Shown one piece after another: positions 27,558-36,131 of a DNA stretch of 64,000 nucleotides. The position numbers and the translations under genes were made by a program. Within the stretch, counting starts at the first letter, position 1. Each line of letters opens with the position of its first letter. Origin of the DNA: Glaciecola sp. HTCC2999 (GTDB taxonomy: Bacteria > Pseudomonadota > Gammaproteobacteria > Enterobacterales > Alteromonadaceae); assembly GCF_000155775.1 (NCBI RefSeq), contig NZ_DS989812.1, positions 16,990-80,989 of the forward strand, read 5' to 3'. The notes beneath the pieces are model-generated. The model did no database searches and was not told the origin of the DNA. It saw only the letters and a list, made by a program, of their open reading frames with translations.

Positions 27558-28421
27558 TTACTCCATCATATCCCAAGATTGTAAATAGCGAATCACTGAA
27601 GATTCGCTATGCCATCCTCCTCGTAACATGATCTTTTCTATTGGTGTGCCTTGCATCAATAAATCTAATGCTCCTCCCACCCGAAATGAATGCCCTGACA
27701 GTTTCACTTCAGTATGAATGTCACTCTTAGCTTGTATCTCTTGTAATATTCTATTCACGCTCGATGGGGCTAGTGATTCAGTAATAAATTTATTTCTGAT
27801 TATTCCCCTTAATATCAATCCATTGCCTACCTTTGCTTGCCACTGTTTTAACATCTCATATAACTCACTCGTAATGGGCAGTGTTTTTCCTCGCCCCATT
27901 TGGTCCGTTTTACTAAAGCGTAATTGAATACCGTATCGCTGTCCTGGTAATACCTTGATATCCTCAAACCTGAATTGACATAGTTCAGAGCGTCGACGCA
28001 TGGTTTGATGACCTAGCAATAATAAAATATGGTTACGATCACGTTTTAAGCCCATTCCACAGAAGCCCCATAATTTATCAATCAAATCTTTTGTTAACGG
28101 CTCGGCTTGTGTTTGGGCTGAACCCTTCTGACGTCTTATTTTCTTCATCAATAAATAAATATCCGTATCCTTGGTCGTATCTTTGAGTCCTAAAAATTTG
28201 AAAATAGAAGATAAACATGCGATGCGTCGATTAATTGTCGCGGTACAGCACGTATGCGCTAAATTCTCGATATATGCATACATTTGTTGGGGCTTTTCAT
28301 TTAATGGCTCAACACCCTCTCTTAGGCACCATTTGGCATAATCGTTATAGTCACTTCGATAAGCACGAATGGTATTTTTTGCCATGGCACCATTTAGTTT
28401 TGTGAAAAGCTCTTCAATCAT
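27558..28421 (-). CDS. Tyrosine recombinase / site-specific integrase
   Basis: The 287-residue protein has an N-terminal SAM-like DNA-binding domain (NTIRAYRSDYNDYAKWC) and a C-terminal catalytic domain. The first catalytic Arg is in MRRRSELCQF near residue 141, HxxR is in SGHSFRVGG near 243-246, a GGWH segment lies near 268, and the nucleophile Tyr is in VIRYLQSW near 279. The domain set is complete, so it may be active. It is transcribed away from the XRE gene, with a 58-base shared control region containing a palindromic operator. It is probably the recombinase of the segment between the galU remnant and the WbpM gene. It is not an integron integrase, because no additional IntI domain is evident. 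Confidence 0.88.
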   Translation of the reverse strand: MIEELFTKLNGAMAKNTIRAYRSDYNDYAKWCLREGVEPLNEKPQQMYAYIENLAHTCCTATINRRIACLSSIFKFLGLKDTTKDTDIYLLMKKIRRQKGSAQTQAEPLTKDLIDKLWGFCGMGLKRDRNHILLLLGHQTMRRRSELCQFRFEDIKVLPGQRYGIQLRFSKTDQMGRGKTLPITSELYEMLKQWQAKVGNGLILRGIIRNKFITESLAPSSVNRILQEIQAKSDIHTEVKLSGHSFRVGGALDLLMQGTPIEKIMLRGGWHSESSVIRYLQSWDMME

Positions 28422-28450
28422 GTATAAATACTCATATAAAAACCTTTAAT

Positions 28451-28478
28451 ATGGAATATTTTATTCCATTAGTGGAAT
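28451..28478. promoter_or_regulatory. Operator-like triple half-site TGGAAT / ATTCCA / TGGAAT
   Basis: ATGGAAT (28451-28457) and ATTCCAT (28463-28469) form a perfect inverted repeat with a 5-base spacer. A third half-site TGGAAT at 28473-28478 abuts the XRE start codon at 28480. The position between the divergent integrase and XRE genes suggests autorepression and joint control by the XRE protein (inference). Confidence 0.6.
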
Positions 28479-28479
28479 T

Positions 28480-28740
28480 ATGTCAATCAGTGTTGAGCAA
28501 ATTAAAGCAGCTAGAGCTATTTTGGGTATAAGTGCAGCTGAATTATCAAAAATAAGCAGTGTCGGTGGCACTACTATTAGAAGGTATGAAATGGGGCAAG
28601 GAATACCTAATGCTAATCTTCAAAATATAATTAAGATAAAAAACGCCTTAGAATCCCAAGGCATCCAATTCATCGGCGACCCCCTTAAAAACCCCGGTGT
28701 GATATTACACCTTGATAAGCAGTCTTCTCATGACGAATAA
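28480..28740 (+). CDS. XRE-family helix-turn-helix regulator
   Basis: The 86-residue protein is a single HTH_XRE domain: VEQIKAARAILGISAAELSK, then a GGTTIRRYEMGQGIPNA recognition region, then an INDEX-like tail with GIQFIGD. It likely binds the TGGAAT repeats at its own start and controls the divergent integrase. It overlaps the next gene by 11 bases, heading a three-gene operon with two proteins of unknown role. Confidence 0.87.
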   Translation: MSISVEQIKAARAILGISAAELSKISSVGGTTIRRYEMGQGIPNANLQNIIKIKNALESQGIQFIGDPLKNPGVILHLDKQSSHDE

Positions 28741-29362
28741 CAAAAAGCTTCAAAAGCTCACCACCTTAAGAACGGTGAAGTTACAACCGCAGCATCAAGC
28801 ACAGTTTGATATTGTGTTTGAATCATTACTCAATGAAATGGATACCCCGTCTGCATTGTCTGTTGTGCTCATAGAGCAAATAGCGGAGTGTTTGTTTTGG
28901 ATAAAACAACATAACAATGATAAAGAAGAAATCATTTGTTATGCTATGGGTGAAGAGTTAGTGAAGACCCTCCATTTTCTCGATAAAGATTATGTTGAAG
29001 CCACCACCCATACGATAAAGCAAATTCTGCAAGGTCATGATGTCAAGGACAATGAGCCTGAACGGTATGCACGATTTGAAGAAATAATGGATAAACGCGG
29101 TATGACGTTGAGTACGTTGCGGGCTAAAGCAATGTTAGCGCGCATGGATAAGATTGATGATTTGGATACCATTATTACACGCCATATCCAAAACTTACGA
29201 CACCTACAAAAAGGCTTAGATGCGGTTGATATTAAAAAACGCATGCTCAAACGCCTAGACTTAGAAATACAGCAGCTGACAGACGAAGTAAGACAACAAC
29301 GAGAGCACTCACTTGAACACAGTTCGAAGAATAAAGCCGATGCTATCGACCATCAGTCCTGA
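28730..29362 (+). CDS. Hypothetical helical protein, operon partner of 29340
   Basis: I do not recognise a named family for this 210-residue, charged, largely helical protein. The middle reads VLIEQIAECLFWIKQ and later LDTIITRHIQNLRHLQ, with a coiled-coil-like C-terminus rich in Lys, Glu and Gln. These two segments resemble the central part of single-chain bacterial proteins whose N-terminus carries the STGP-KHGL motif, a motif that here sits in the next gene. ATG 28730 overlaps the XRE stop and fits coupling; the frame also runs back to a TTG at 28712. Cytoplasmic; function unknown. Confidence 0.7.
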   Translation: MTNNKKLQKLTTLRTVKLQPQHQAQFDIVFESLLNEMDTPSALSVVLIEQIAECLFWIKQHNNDKEEIICYAMGEELVKTLHFLDKDYVEATTHTIKQILQGHDVKDNEPERYARFEEIMDKRGMTLSTLRAKAMLARMDKIDDLDTIITRHIQNLRHLQKGLDAVDIKKRMLKRLDLEIQQLTDEVRQQREHSLEHSSKNKADAIDHQS

Positions 29363-29933
29363 AAAGTTATTAGCCAATCGTAATAACGCCAAATTATCTA
29401 CCGGCCCTAAATCCAAAAAGGGCAAACAAACGGTCGCAAAAAATGCTACTTCTCACGGGTTAAATCAGGCGACGTGTTATGCTGATGAGCCGCTTTACTA
29501 TCCGCTGTTAACATTGATACACCAAGATGGGTTTAGCGAAGATGACAGTGAGGCCATAGCTCAGGCGTTGACTGAATATCGCAAAGTGATGGATGCGTAT
29601 TATGAGACCTATATGGCTATCCCGCCTGTGGACAGTAGTTATTCTTTTAACCCGTTGATTATTGCTGAAGCAATATACGGTATGGCTGAGGGGGCACGAG
29701 ATTCGGTGACATCGTTAGAAATTAAACAAGTCATTAGTCTCATCAATAATTCACGTAAGCAAGCGCAAAAACAAGGCTTAATGCCGATGCGAGTTGCCAC
29801 TGATATGAGGCGGTTTATGCGCTATCAGCAAAAAGCTGCAGCGTCTGTTTCCAAAGCGATTTGTCATAGTGACGATATCAACCCTACTGGTTTAAGCTCC
29901 TCTATCCCCACTCCTAAAAAAATAAATAAATAA
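29340..29933 (+). CDS. Hypothetical protein with STGPKS-K-GK / SHGL motif
   Basis: The 197-residue protein has near its N-terminus the motif LLANRNNAKLSTGPKSKKGK followed by KNATSHGL. This resembles a widespread but functionally uncharacterised family with NALKSTGP-type motifs, suggestive of nucleic-acid binding because of the basic cluster. The rest is helical without known catalytic residues. ATG 29340 lies inside the end of the previous gene, so the two are translationally coupled. No function is assigned. Confidence 0.7.
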   Translation: MLSTISPEKLLANRNNAKLSTGPKSKKGKQTVAKNATSHGLNQATCYADEPLYYPLLTLIHQDGFSEDDSEAIAQALTEYRKVMDAYYETYMAIPPVDSSYSFNPLIIAEAIYGMAEGARDSVTSLEIKQVISLINNSRKQAQKQGLMPMRVATDMRRFMRYQQKAAASVSKAICHSDDINPTGLSSSIPTPKKINK

Positions 29934-30037
29934 CAAACAGATAAATAACAAAAACGCCAATGCATCGTAAGGACTGGGTAAAGCCTGTGTAAATCTTGTG
30001 TAAGTTGGCTGAATTGATGTGCGAAAAACAATGAAAA

Positions 30038-30067
30038 TTACCATATTCTGTGTAAGTGCACTATAAT
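30038..30067 (+). promoter_or_regulatory. Probable promoter of the WbpM gene with TGTGTAAG repeats
   Basis: TATAAT at 30062-30067 with TTACCA at 30038-30043 (18-base spacer) forms a plausible promoter. TGTGTAA occurs at 29986-29992, 29997-30003 and 30049-30055. The first two are 11 bases apart, one helical turn, and the third lies within the spacer. The 237-base gap before the gene holds only these signals and the palindrome at 30088. Confidence 0.5.
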
Positions 30068-30087
30068 ATGGTCACGTTTTACAGGCA

Positions 30088-30104
30088 CTAAGAATTTTTC
30101 TTAG
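30088..30104. promoter_or_regulatory. Perfect 7-3-7 palindrome CTAAGAA-TTT-TTCTTAG
   Basis: Both 7-base arms are perfect. It is 21 bases after the -10 element and 67 bases before the WbpM start, so it lies in the probable leader. It has the same sequence and spacing as at 32365 and 37014. Confidence 0.65.
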
Positions 30105-30170
30105 AGAAATCATAGACTTTTGTGTTGTATACTGCGCTCATAAACTGGAAAGGAAGATTGAAGGAAGGTT

Positions 30171-32153
30171 ATGATTAAGCAAATTTTAAATTCCCCTCGT
30201 CCCATTAAACGCATCATTTCAGTATTCCTCGATGCGGTATTTGTCTTATTGGCTTTCTGGGGAGCATTGCTGCTTCGCCTGGAAAACACATCCATATTCT
30301 TGATGACTGATTACTGGCAAGTCGCCTTGGTCATGATCCCTGTATCAGTCGCTATATTTATGAACTTTGGCTTATACCGAGCGATCCTTCGTTACTTATC
30401 CGCCAAAGCCATCTGGTCAATTGTCACCGCACTATCTGCTTCAACAGCCTGCTTAATGATCAGTGACTTCTTTTTTTCAGCGAGCATACCCAAATCTGTC
30501 CCTGTTATTTATTTTGCGCTAGCACTGATGCTTATCGGTGGCTCGCGTCTGCTTTTACGCGCTATTTATAGCAGCCTAATAGGCGAGGTAAAACAGTCTG
30601 TTATCATTTATGGTGCTGGCAGTGCAGGGCGACAATTGGCAATTGGTTTAACCAGCGGTGCTGATTATAAACCAGTAGCGTTTATTGATGATGATACTGC
30701 AAAACAAGAGAGCATTATCCAAGGGATCCAAGTTATTGGCATGGACCAATTACATAAAGTGCTTAAAAAAGAACATGTACGTAAAATATTATTGGCCTTG
30801 CCAAGTGTCACACGCGCCGAGCGAAAAGTGATATTAAGTCAGTTAGAGCGCTTTGGTGTTCAGGTGCAAACTATTCCTGGTATTAAGGATGTGATTGAGG
30901 GCAGGGCATCGTCAGATGAGATTAGAGATGTCGAGATTGAGGATTTACTGGGTCGTGATCCGATTTCACCGCGCAGTGAACTCATGCAAGCTAATATCTA
31001 TCACAAGGTGGTGATGGTCACCGGTGCGGGCGGCTCTATTGGCTCAGAGCTGTGTCGGCAAATTATTCAGTTACACCCCACCACATTAGTATTATTTGAG
31101 CTATCCGAGTATGGTTTATACGCCATAGATAGAGAGCTTCAGGAGCTTGCAGATAGTCTACAGGTCAATGTTGAAATTGTGCCGCTGATTGGCTCGGTAC
31201 AGCGCGTTAATCGCCTTGAAAATGTCATGAAGGCGTTTAATGTCGATACGGTCTATCACGCTGCAGCCTATAAGCATGTGCCGTTAGTGGAAAATAATAC
31301 GGTCGAAGGGGTACGTAATAACATCTTTGGTACGATGTATTGCGCCCAAGCGGCGATTGCTGCCAACGTGGAGACCTTTGTATTGGTCTCTACTGATAAA
31401 GCGGTTCGACCGACCAATATTATGGGCGCGACCAAGCGTATGGCAGAGCTTGTGTTACAAGCGCTTTCTAAAGAGCAGTCAAGTACGCGTTTTTGTATGG
31501 TGCGCTTTGGTAATGTACTGGGCTCATCAGGCTCGGTAGTGCCCTTGTTCAGAAAACAAATTCAAGACGGTGGGCCAATCACCCTGACTCACAATGATAT
31601 TACCCGCTACTTTATGACCATTCCTGAAGCGGCGCAGCTGGTGTTACAAGCAGGTGCCATGGGCAAGGGCGGTGATGTCTTTGTACTGGATATGGGCGAG
31701 CCGGTCAAAATTTATGATTTGGCGGCAAAACTCATTCGACTATCGGGGCTAGAGCTCAAAGATAAGCACAATCCGCATGGGGATATCGCCATTACCACAA
31801 CCGGTCTGCGTCCTGGTGAAAAGTTATATGAAGAGTTACTCATTGGCGATAATGTCGATGAGACCTCACACCCACGTATCATGACGGCCCAAGAGTTGAT
31901 GCTTTCCTGGGATGAGCTAAATACCATCATCAAACAACTTGACCGAGCTTGTCATGAGTTTGACCATCAAGCTATTCGCGATTTACTCATTGACGCGCCT
32001 ACGGCCTATAAACCAAACGATCCTATTGTGGATAGGTTATATATGGCAAAACAAGATACCCCAGCACTGGATTATCAAGACACTGCCAAAAACAAGGCGA
32101 AAATCGTGCAATTGGATGTGTTGAAAACGGGCAGTACATCAGATAAATCTTAA
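30171..32153 (+). CDS. WbpM/CapD-type nucleoside-diphosphate-sugar 4,6-dehydratase
   Basis: The 660-residue protein has about four N-terminal membrane helices, a CoA-binding-like Rossmann region (IIYGAGSAGRQLAIGL near residue 145) and a C-terminal extended SDR domain with TGAGGSIGSELCRQ near 284, YHAAAYKHVPLVE and STDKAVRPTNIMGATKR near 408. Such enzymes make UDP-4-keto-6-deoxy-GlcNAc, the precursor of UDP-QuiNAc, FucNAc or bacillosamine-type sugars. Partners would be the reductase and initiating transferase at 23945-25416. The start has a GGAAGG ribosome site. It is full length and intact. Confidence 0.93.
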   Translation: MIKQILNSPRPIKRIISVFLDAVFVLLAFWGALLLRLENTSIFLMTDYWQVALVMIPVSVAIFMNFGLYRAILRYLSAKAIWSIVTALSASTACLMISDFFFSASIPKSVPVIYFALALMLIGGSRLLLRAIYSSLIGEVKQSVIIYGAGSAGRQLAIGLTSGADYKPVAFIDDDTAKQESIIQGIQVIGMDQLHKVLKKEHVRKILLALPSVTRAERKVILSQLERFGVQVQTIPGIKDVIEGRASSDEIRDVEIEDLLGRDPISPRSELMQANIYHKVVMVTGAGGSIGSELCRQIIQLHPTTLVLFELSEYGLYAIDRELQELADSLQVNVEIVPLIGSVQRVNRLENVMKAFNVDTVYHAAAYKHVPLVENNTVEGVRNNIFGTMYCAQAAIAANVETFVLVSTDKAVRPTNIMGATKRMAELVLQALSKEQSSTRFCMVRFGNVLGSSGSVVPLFRKQIQDGGPITLTHNDITRYFMTIPEAAQLVLQAGAMGKGGDVFVLDMGEPVKIYDLAAKLIRLSGLELKDKHNPHGDIAITTTGLRPGEKLYEELLIGDNVDETSHPRIMTAQELMLSWDELNTIIKQLDRACHEFDHQAIRDLLIDAPTAYKPNDPIVDRLYMAKQDTPALDYQDTAKNKAKIVQLDVLKTGSTSDKS

Positions 32154-32541
32154 AAAGTGACAAAACAAAGCCAAATGATTTAATAGGCGATAAGTGCCCC
32201 TATCACTCGTCAAAAAATAGAATTATTGGGTGACGAGCCGGATTGATGTATGAAACAACAGTTATAAGATAACTCAGTGTAATAAGATGTAATGATTGAT
32301 GCATCAGTCTCCTAAAAAGTTAACCGCTATTTCCAAGTTAATCACATTCATCAATATGATGTATCTAAGAATCTTTCTTAGATACAGAATACATTTTATC
32401 ATTTATCATTAAAAAACGTTGATACAGGTTAAATGTAATTATTTAGTGAACCCTCATAATGTGCTATAGTTTAGGTGATTAAATGGAATTGAATAATATG
32501 TTGAATATTTTATTTGAAGCTAATTGAGGTGGTAGATTTGA
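32154..32541. other. Intergenic region before the IS element, with a strong palindrome
   Basis: No gene is seen in these 388 bases. The main structure is a perfect 10-5-10 inverted repeat (GTATCTAAGA at 32361-32370, TCTTAGATAC at 32376-32385) that contains the locus palindrome CTAAGAA-TCT-TTCTTAG at 32365-32381. The region was probably the leader of the second WbpM-type gene before the IS insertion removed its 5' half. Confidence 0.6.
32365..32381. promoter_or_regulatory. Perfect 7-3-7 palindrome CTAAGAA-TCT-TTCTTAG
   Basis: Both arms are perfect and are extended by three further pairs on each side (GTA/TAC). It is upstream of the IS element and the truncated second dehydratase gene. Confidence 0.65.
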
Positions 32542-32587
32542 TTCGGACACTCTAGATAAGAGATAATTCTCAAAACTGGAGTGCATT

Positions 32588-32884
32588 ATGAATGCTAGAA
32601 AAAAATATTCAAAAGAATTTAAGTTAGACGCTATCAGCCTAGTGGTTGATCAGAAGTTCAGTCGAGCTGAAGCGGCAAGAAGCTTGGAGATTAATCCAAA
32701 TCTGATTACCCGTTGGATGAAAGAACACGAACAAGATAATGATGGTCAGGCGTTTCGTGGTAATGGCAAGCTGACGCCAGAGCAAGAAGAAATTAGGCAA
32801 CTGAGAGCAAAGGTTCGCCAGCTTGAAATGGACAAAAACATTTTAAAGGAAGCAACGGTCTTTTTTGCCAAAGAAATGAAGTAA
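32588..32884 (+). CDS. IS3-family transposase OrfA
   Basis: The 98-residue protein begins with the HTH domain [16 protein letters not shown] and continues with [22 protein letters not shown] leucine-zipper-like C-terminus follows ([19 protein letters not shown], then ATVFFAKE). It binds the IS ends and is fused to OrfB by frameshifting. The overlap with the orfB frame includes a run of six T at 32861-32866. Confidence 0.93.
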   Translation: MNARKKYSKEFKLDAISLVVDQKFSRAEAARSLEINPNLITRWMKEHEQDNDGQAFRGNGKLTPEQEEIRQLRAKVRQLEMDKNILKEATVFFAKEMK

Positions 32885-32931
32885 AGTACCGCTTCATTGC
32901 CCAAAATAAGAAGACCTATCCCGTTGACAGA

Positions 32932-33753
32932 ATGTGTCAATTGTTAGGGGTGAAGCGCAGCGGCTTTTACCGTTGGGCGAAGATAGAACAAGAAATAGAC
33001 CCTACTCATGCTGATATGATCGAGTGGGTGAAAAAGATAGCTGTCGCTAGTGATAACACGTATGGCAGCCGCAGAATGAAGCATGCCCTGAATTGTTTAG
33101 GCTATCCAGTGAGTCGCCAAAAGGCGAAGAAGCTAATGCTTGAAGCCAAGGTGTGGGTTCGTTATCGCAAGAAATATAAGGTGACAACAGACAGTAACCA
33201 TAACAAGCCGTTGTTTGATAATGTGCTCAATCGTGAGTTTACTGTGGATGCGCCTAACAAAGCGTATGTTTCTGATATTACTTACATATGGACGCGAGAA
33301 GGTTGGTTGTACTTAGCCATCGTGATTGATTTGTACTCGCGTAAAATCGTTGGTTGGAGCATGAGCTCAAGGATGAAAGCAAAGCTGGTAATTGACGCGC
33401 TGAGAATGGCAATATGGCAGCGAAAACCAGAGAAAGGATTAATTGTGCATACCGACCGTGGCTCGCAATATGCCAGTCACGAGTATCGTAAATTACTTAA
33501 CGCTCATGGCCTAGTTGGCAGCATGAGCAGAAAAGGCGATTGTTGGGATAATGCCGTTGCTGAAAGTTTCTTCGGCAGCTTGAAAAACGAACGGGTTCAT
33601 TGGCGAAACTACCAAACTCGATACGAAGCACAACAGGATATCTTGAATTACATCACGATGTTCTATAACAGCTATAGACTGCATTCATATCTGGGGTATC
33701 AAAGCCCAAATCAGTATGAGCAGGAAATGGTAAAACTACAAAAAGTTGCTTAA
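32932..33753 (+). CDS. IS3-family transposase OrfB (DDE integrase)
   Basis: The 273-residue catalytic part has the DDE core: Asp in YVSDITYIW, Asp in [12 protein letters not shown], and Glu in [16 protein letters not shown], followed by [15 protein letters not shown]. The frame stays open upstream through the orfA end ([11 protein letters not shown]), so the natural product is an OrfAB fusion made by a -1 shift and ATG 32932 is only an internal start. All catalytic residues are present, so the IS may be active. Confidence 0.93.
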   Translation: MCQLLGVKRSGFYRWAKIEQEIDPTHADMIEWVKKIAVASDNTYGSRRMKHALNCLGYPVSRQKAKKLMLEAKVWVRYRKKYKVTTDSNHNKPLFDNVLNREFTVDAPNKAYVSDITYIWTREGWLYLAIVIDLYSRKIVGWSMSSRMKAKLVIDALRMAIWQRKPEKGLIVHTDRGSQYASHEYRKLLNAHGLVGSMSRKGDCWDNAVAESFFGSLKNERVHWRNYQTRYEAQQDILNYITMFYNSYRLHSYLGYQSPNQYEQEMVKLQKVA

Positions 33754-33769
33754 CTGGGTTGTCCGAAAT

Positions 33770-34957
33770 ATGTTGACCACGTCAGATCTACTCGGTCGAG
33801 ATCCTGTTCCACCCGAAGCTGAACTTATGTCCGCAAATATTTTCGGTCAAGTGGTAATGGTAACCGGTGCAGGTGGCTCAATTGGTTCAGAATTATGCCG
33901 TCAAATTATTAAACAGCGCCCTAAGAAGTTGGTGCTATATGAACTATCTGAATTTGCACTTTATTCTATCCATCAAGGCTTAGAAAGAATCAATAGTGAT
34001 CGACAACTTGATGTTGAAATTTGCCCTTTAATCGGGTCAGTACAACGCATAAATCGCTTAGAAAATGTAATGGAAGCGTTTAATGTTGAAACAGTTTATC
34101 ACGCTGCAGCATATAAACATGTTCCGTTAGTCGAGAATAATATTGTTGAAGGTGTGCGCAATAATATCTTTGGGACAATGTATGCAGCACGCGCAGCTGT
34201 AAAAGCTGGTGTCCCTAATTTTGTTTTAGTGTCTACCGATAAAGCGGTGCGTCCCACCAATATCATGGGGGCAACTAAACGCATGGCTGAGCTTGTATTA
34301 CAAGCATTATCAAAAAATCAAGATACAACACGTTTTACGATGGTGCGTTTTGGTAATGTACTCGGCTCTTCTGGCTCAGTGGTGCCATTATTTAGGCGCC
34401 AAATTAAAGAAGGTGGTCCAGTTACACTTACCCACGAAGATATTACACGTTACTTTATGACAATTCCTGAGGCGGCTCAGTTAGTGATCCAAGCGGGTGC
34501 GATGGGTAAGGGCGGTGATGTATTTGTATTAGACATGGGTGAGCCGGTAAAGATCCGTGATTTAGCAGTGAAAATTATCCGTTTATCCGGTTTAGAAGTG
34601 AAAGATATATATAACCCTCATGGTGATATTGAAATCAAATGTACAGGACTTCGCCCTGGTGAAAAACTCTATGAAGAGTTATTGATTGGTGATGATGTTC
34701 AAAAAACCAATCACGCACGGATTATGACCGCTCAAGAGATCATGTTACCGTGGACAAAGCTTAACGATATCATCGAACAACTTGATTCAGCCTGTCATAA
34801 TTTTGAGCACGCGAAAATAAGAGAAATACTACAATCTGCACCAACGGGTTATCATCCTAATGATCCTATAGCTGATTTGGTCTACGACGCGTTCCAAAAT
34901 AGAAAGCATAGCCCTGATATTCAAGATTCTGATAAAGTCGTCAACTTTAAAAAGTAA
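33770..34957 (+). CDS. Second WbpM/CapD-type dehydratase, N-terminally truncated by the IS
   Basis: The protein of about 395 residues starts at an ATG just beyond the IS right end and opens with SDLLGRDPVPPEAELMSANI, corresponding to about residue 255 of the full-length paralogue at 30171. The whole extended SDR domain remains (TGAGGSIGSELCRQ, YHAAAYKHVPLVE, STDKAVRPTNIMGATKR), while the membrane part and first Rossmann region are lost. Soluble C-terminal domains of WbpM-type enzymes are known to be catalytically competent, so activity is possible if it is transcribed from the IS or beyond. Codon use is more A+T rich than in the first copy, so it is a diverged paralogue and not a fresh duplicate. 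Confidence 0.85.
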   Translation: MLTTSDLLGRDPVPPEAELMSANIFGQVVMVTGAGGSIGSELCRQIIKQRPKKLVLYELSEFALYSIHQGLERINSDRQLDVEICPLIGSVQRINRLENVMEAFNVETVYHAAAYKHVPLVENNIVEGVRNNIFGTMYAARAAVKAGVPNFVLVSTDKAVRPTNIMGATKRMAELVLQALSKNQDTTRFTMVRFGNVLGSSGSVVPLFRRQIKEGGPVTLTHEDITRYFMTIPEAAQLVIQAGAMGKGGDVFVLDMGEPVKIRDLAVKIIRLSGLEVKDIYNPHGDIEIKCTGLRPGEKLYEELLIGDDVQKTNHARIMTAQEIMLPWTKLNDIIEQLDSACHNFEHAKIREILQSAPTGYHPNDPIADLVYDAFQNRKHSPDIQDSDKVVNFKK

Positions 34958-34975
34958 TTGTTTTACGGTGTTAAG

Positions 34976-35009
34976 AAAGCCATCTTAGAGAAATCTTGGG
35001 TGGTTTTTT
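34976..35009 (+). terminator. Terminator after the truncated dehydratase gene
   Basis: AAAGCCA at 34976-34982 pairs with TGGTTTT from 35001 (one G-T pair), and the T-run continues to 35009. It ends 52 bases after the gene stop. Confidence 0.6.
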
Positions 35010-35151
35010 ATTGATAACATATTGACACACCAACTTATCTGCCAGCCAATCAACTTCATACCATAACCAGATTCCATCAGATACATCACCCATGGGCCTT
35101 TAAGATCTACTAATGTTATTGAATACCACGAAGTAGTAGATATTAATTACT

Positions 35152-35970
35152 TTATAAATCAAAGCGCTCAATTAAAAATTTAGCCACCCCATCATCATCA
35201 TGATGCCCAATCACCGAAGTGGCTTTATCTTTGATAAAATCCTTGGCATTATCGGGTGCATAGCACTCATCTGCTATTTCAAACATACTGATATCGTTAT
35301 CACTATCACCAAAACAAATCACATTACTCGCGCCTAATTCATCACGTAAATTCTGTACTGCGCTGCCTTTGTTAGCCAAACAATGATGCACATCCATCCA
35401 GCTATAATCTTTGCCTTCATGAGCGGGGCCTGAATAAGCAATTAGATGCGGGTGGTGATTAAGCTGCGTCCACATGGCCTTAATATGGCTGTTTTCACCA
35501 ATCATACTGATGTTAGTGACCGGTATATCATGCGTTAATGCGTCTAATGGCATTAATGTCGCTTTTGAGCGTGCAAAATGCTCATTAATCAGTTTGGTTT
35601 CTACATCATGCTGTGGTGTGCTGTGGTAAATCACATGCTGATGAGCGTCTACGGTATTCACAAATGGCGTAATACCGTGTTCAACAGCCATGGCGAGTAT
35701 CACATTAATTTCGGTTTCGGTGAGTAAATTCTCAAATGCGACATGTTGCTGCTGAGGATCCCAACGGGTCACCCCGTTATTATAAATATGTGGCAGGGAT
35801 AAAAATTGGCCGGCTAGAATAGGACGAGCAGAGACCATGGTTCTGCCTGTGGCGACAGTGTAAGCGATCCCCTTAGCGTCCATGCGGCTTAACGTATCTA
35901 GGGTAAATGGTGAAAGGGAAGAAGCGCCATTTAATAGGGTGCCATCGAGATCAAAAAATACTAAATCCAT
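35152..35970 (-). CDS. HAD-superfamily Cof-type phosphatase, copy 1
   Basis: The 272-residue protein has HAD motif I FFDLDGTLL at the N-terminus, VATGRTM, a Cof-type (IIB) cap and motif IV FGDSDNDISMF near residue 223. Such enzymes dephosphorylate sugar phosphates or related metabolites in the cytoplasm; the substrate is unknown. It is divergent from a PPIase gene, and the same pair recurs at 48959-50710. By eye the two HAD proteins differ at about 45 positions of 272. An inverted repeat at 35105-35141 beyond its stop may act in 3' end formation. Confidence 0.9.
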   Translation of the reverse strand: MDLVFFDLDGTLLNGASSLSPFTLDTLSRMDAKGIAYTVATGRTMVSARPILAGQFLSLPHIYNNGVTRWDPQQQHVAFENLLTETEINVILAMAVEHGITPFVNTVDAHQHVIYHSTPQHDVETKLINEHFARSKATLMPLDALTHDIPVTNISMIGENSHIKAMWTQLNHHPHLIAYSGPAHEGKDYSWMDVHHCLANKGSAVQNLRDELGASNVICFGDSDNDISMFEIADECYAPDNAKDFIKDKATSVIGHHDDDGVAKFLIERFDL

Positions 35971-36131
35971 AATTGTGCTTTTATTGGTGAGCTGAATAAT
36001 TAACTATACGGTGAAAAGACGGATTAGGCTTTAATTAAACCGCATTCGTGTTGTTAGCACCGTAATAGTGTTCGTTTACATTATGTTAGATGATATACTT
36101 TTGTCATTACAATTCTATGAAAAGGCAATTT

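Larger units (their letters stand above)
32542..33767 (+). mobile_element. IS3-family insertion sequence
   Basis: The element is about 1.23 kb. Short terminal inverted repeats TTCGGACA (32542-32549) and TGTCCGAA (33760-33767) bracket orfA and orfB in the -1 relation typical of IS3 elements. The exact ends could be a few bases further out. No flanking target duplication was found, and the 5' half of the gene to the right is missing, so an adjacent deletion or recombination is likely. Confidence 0.85.
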
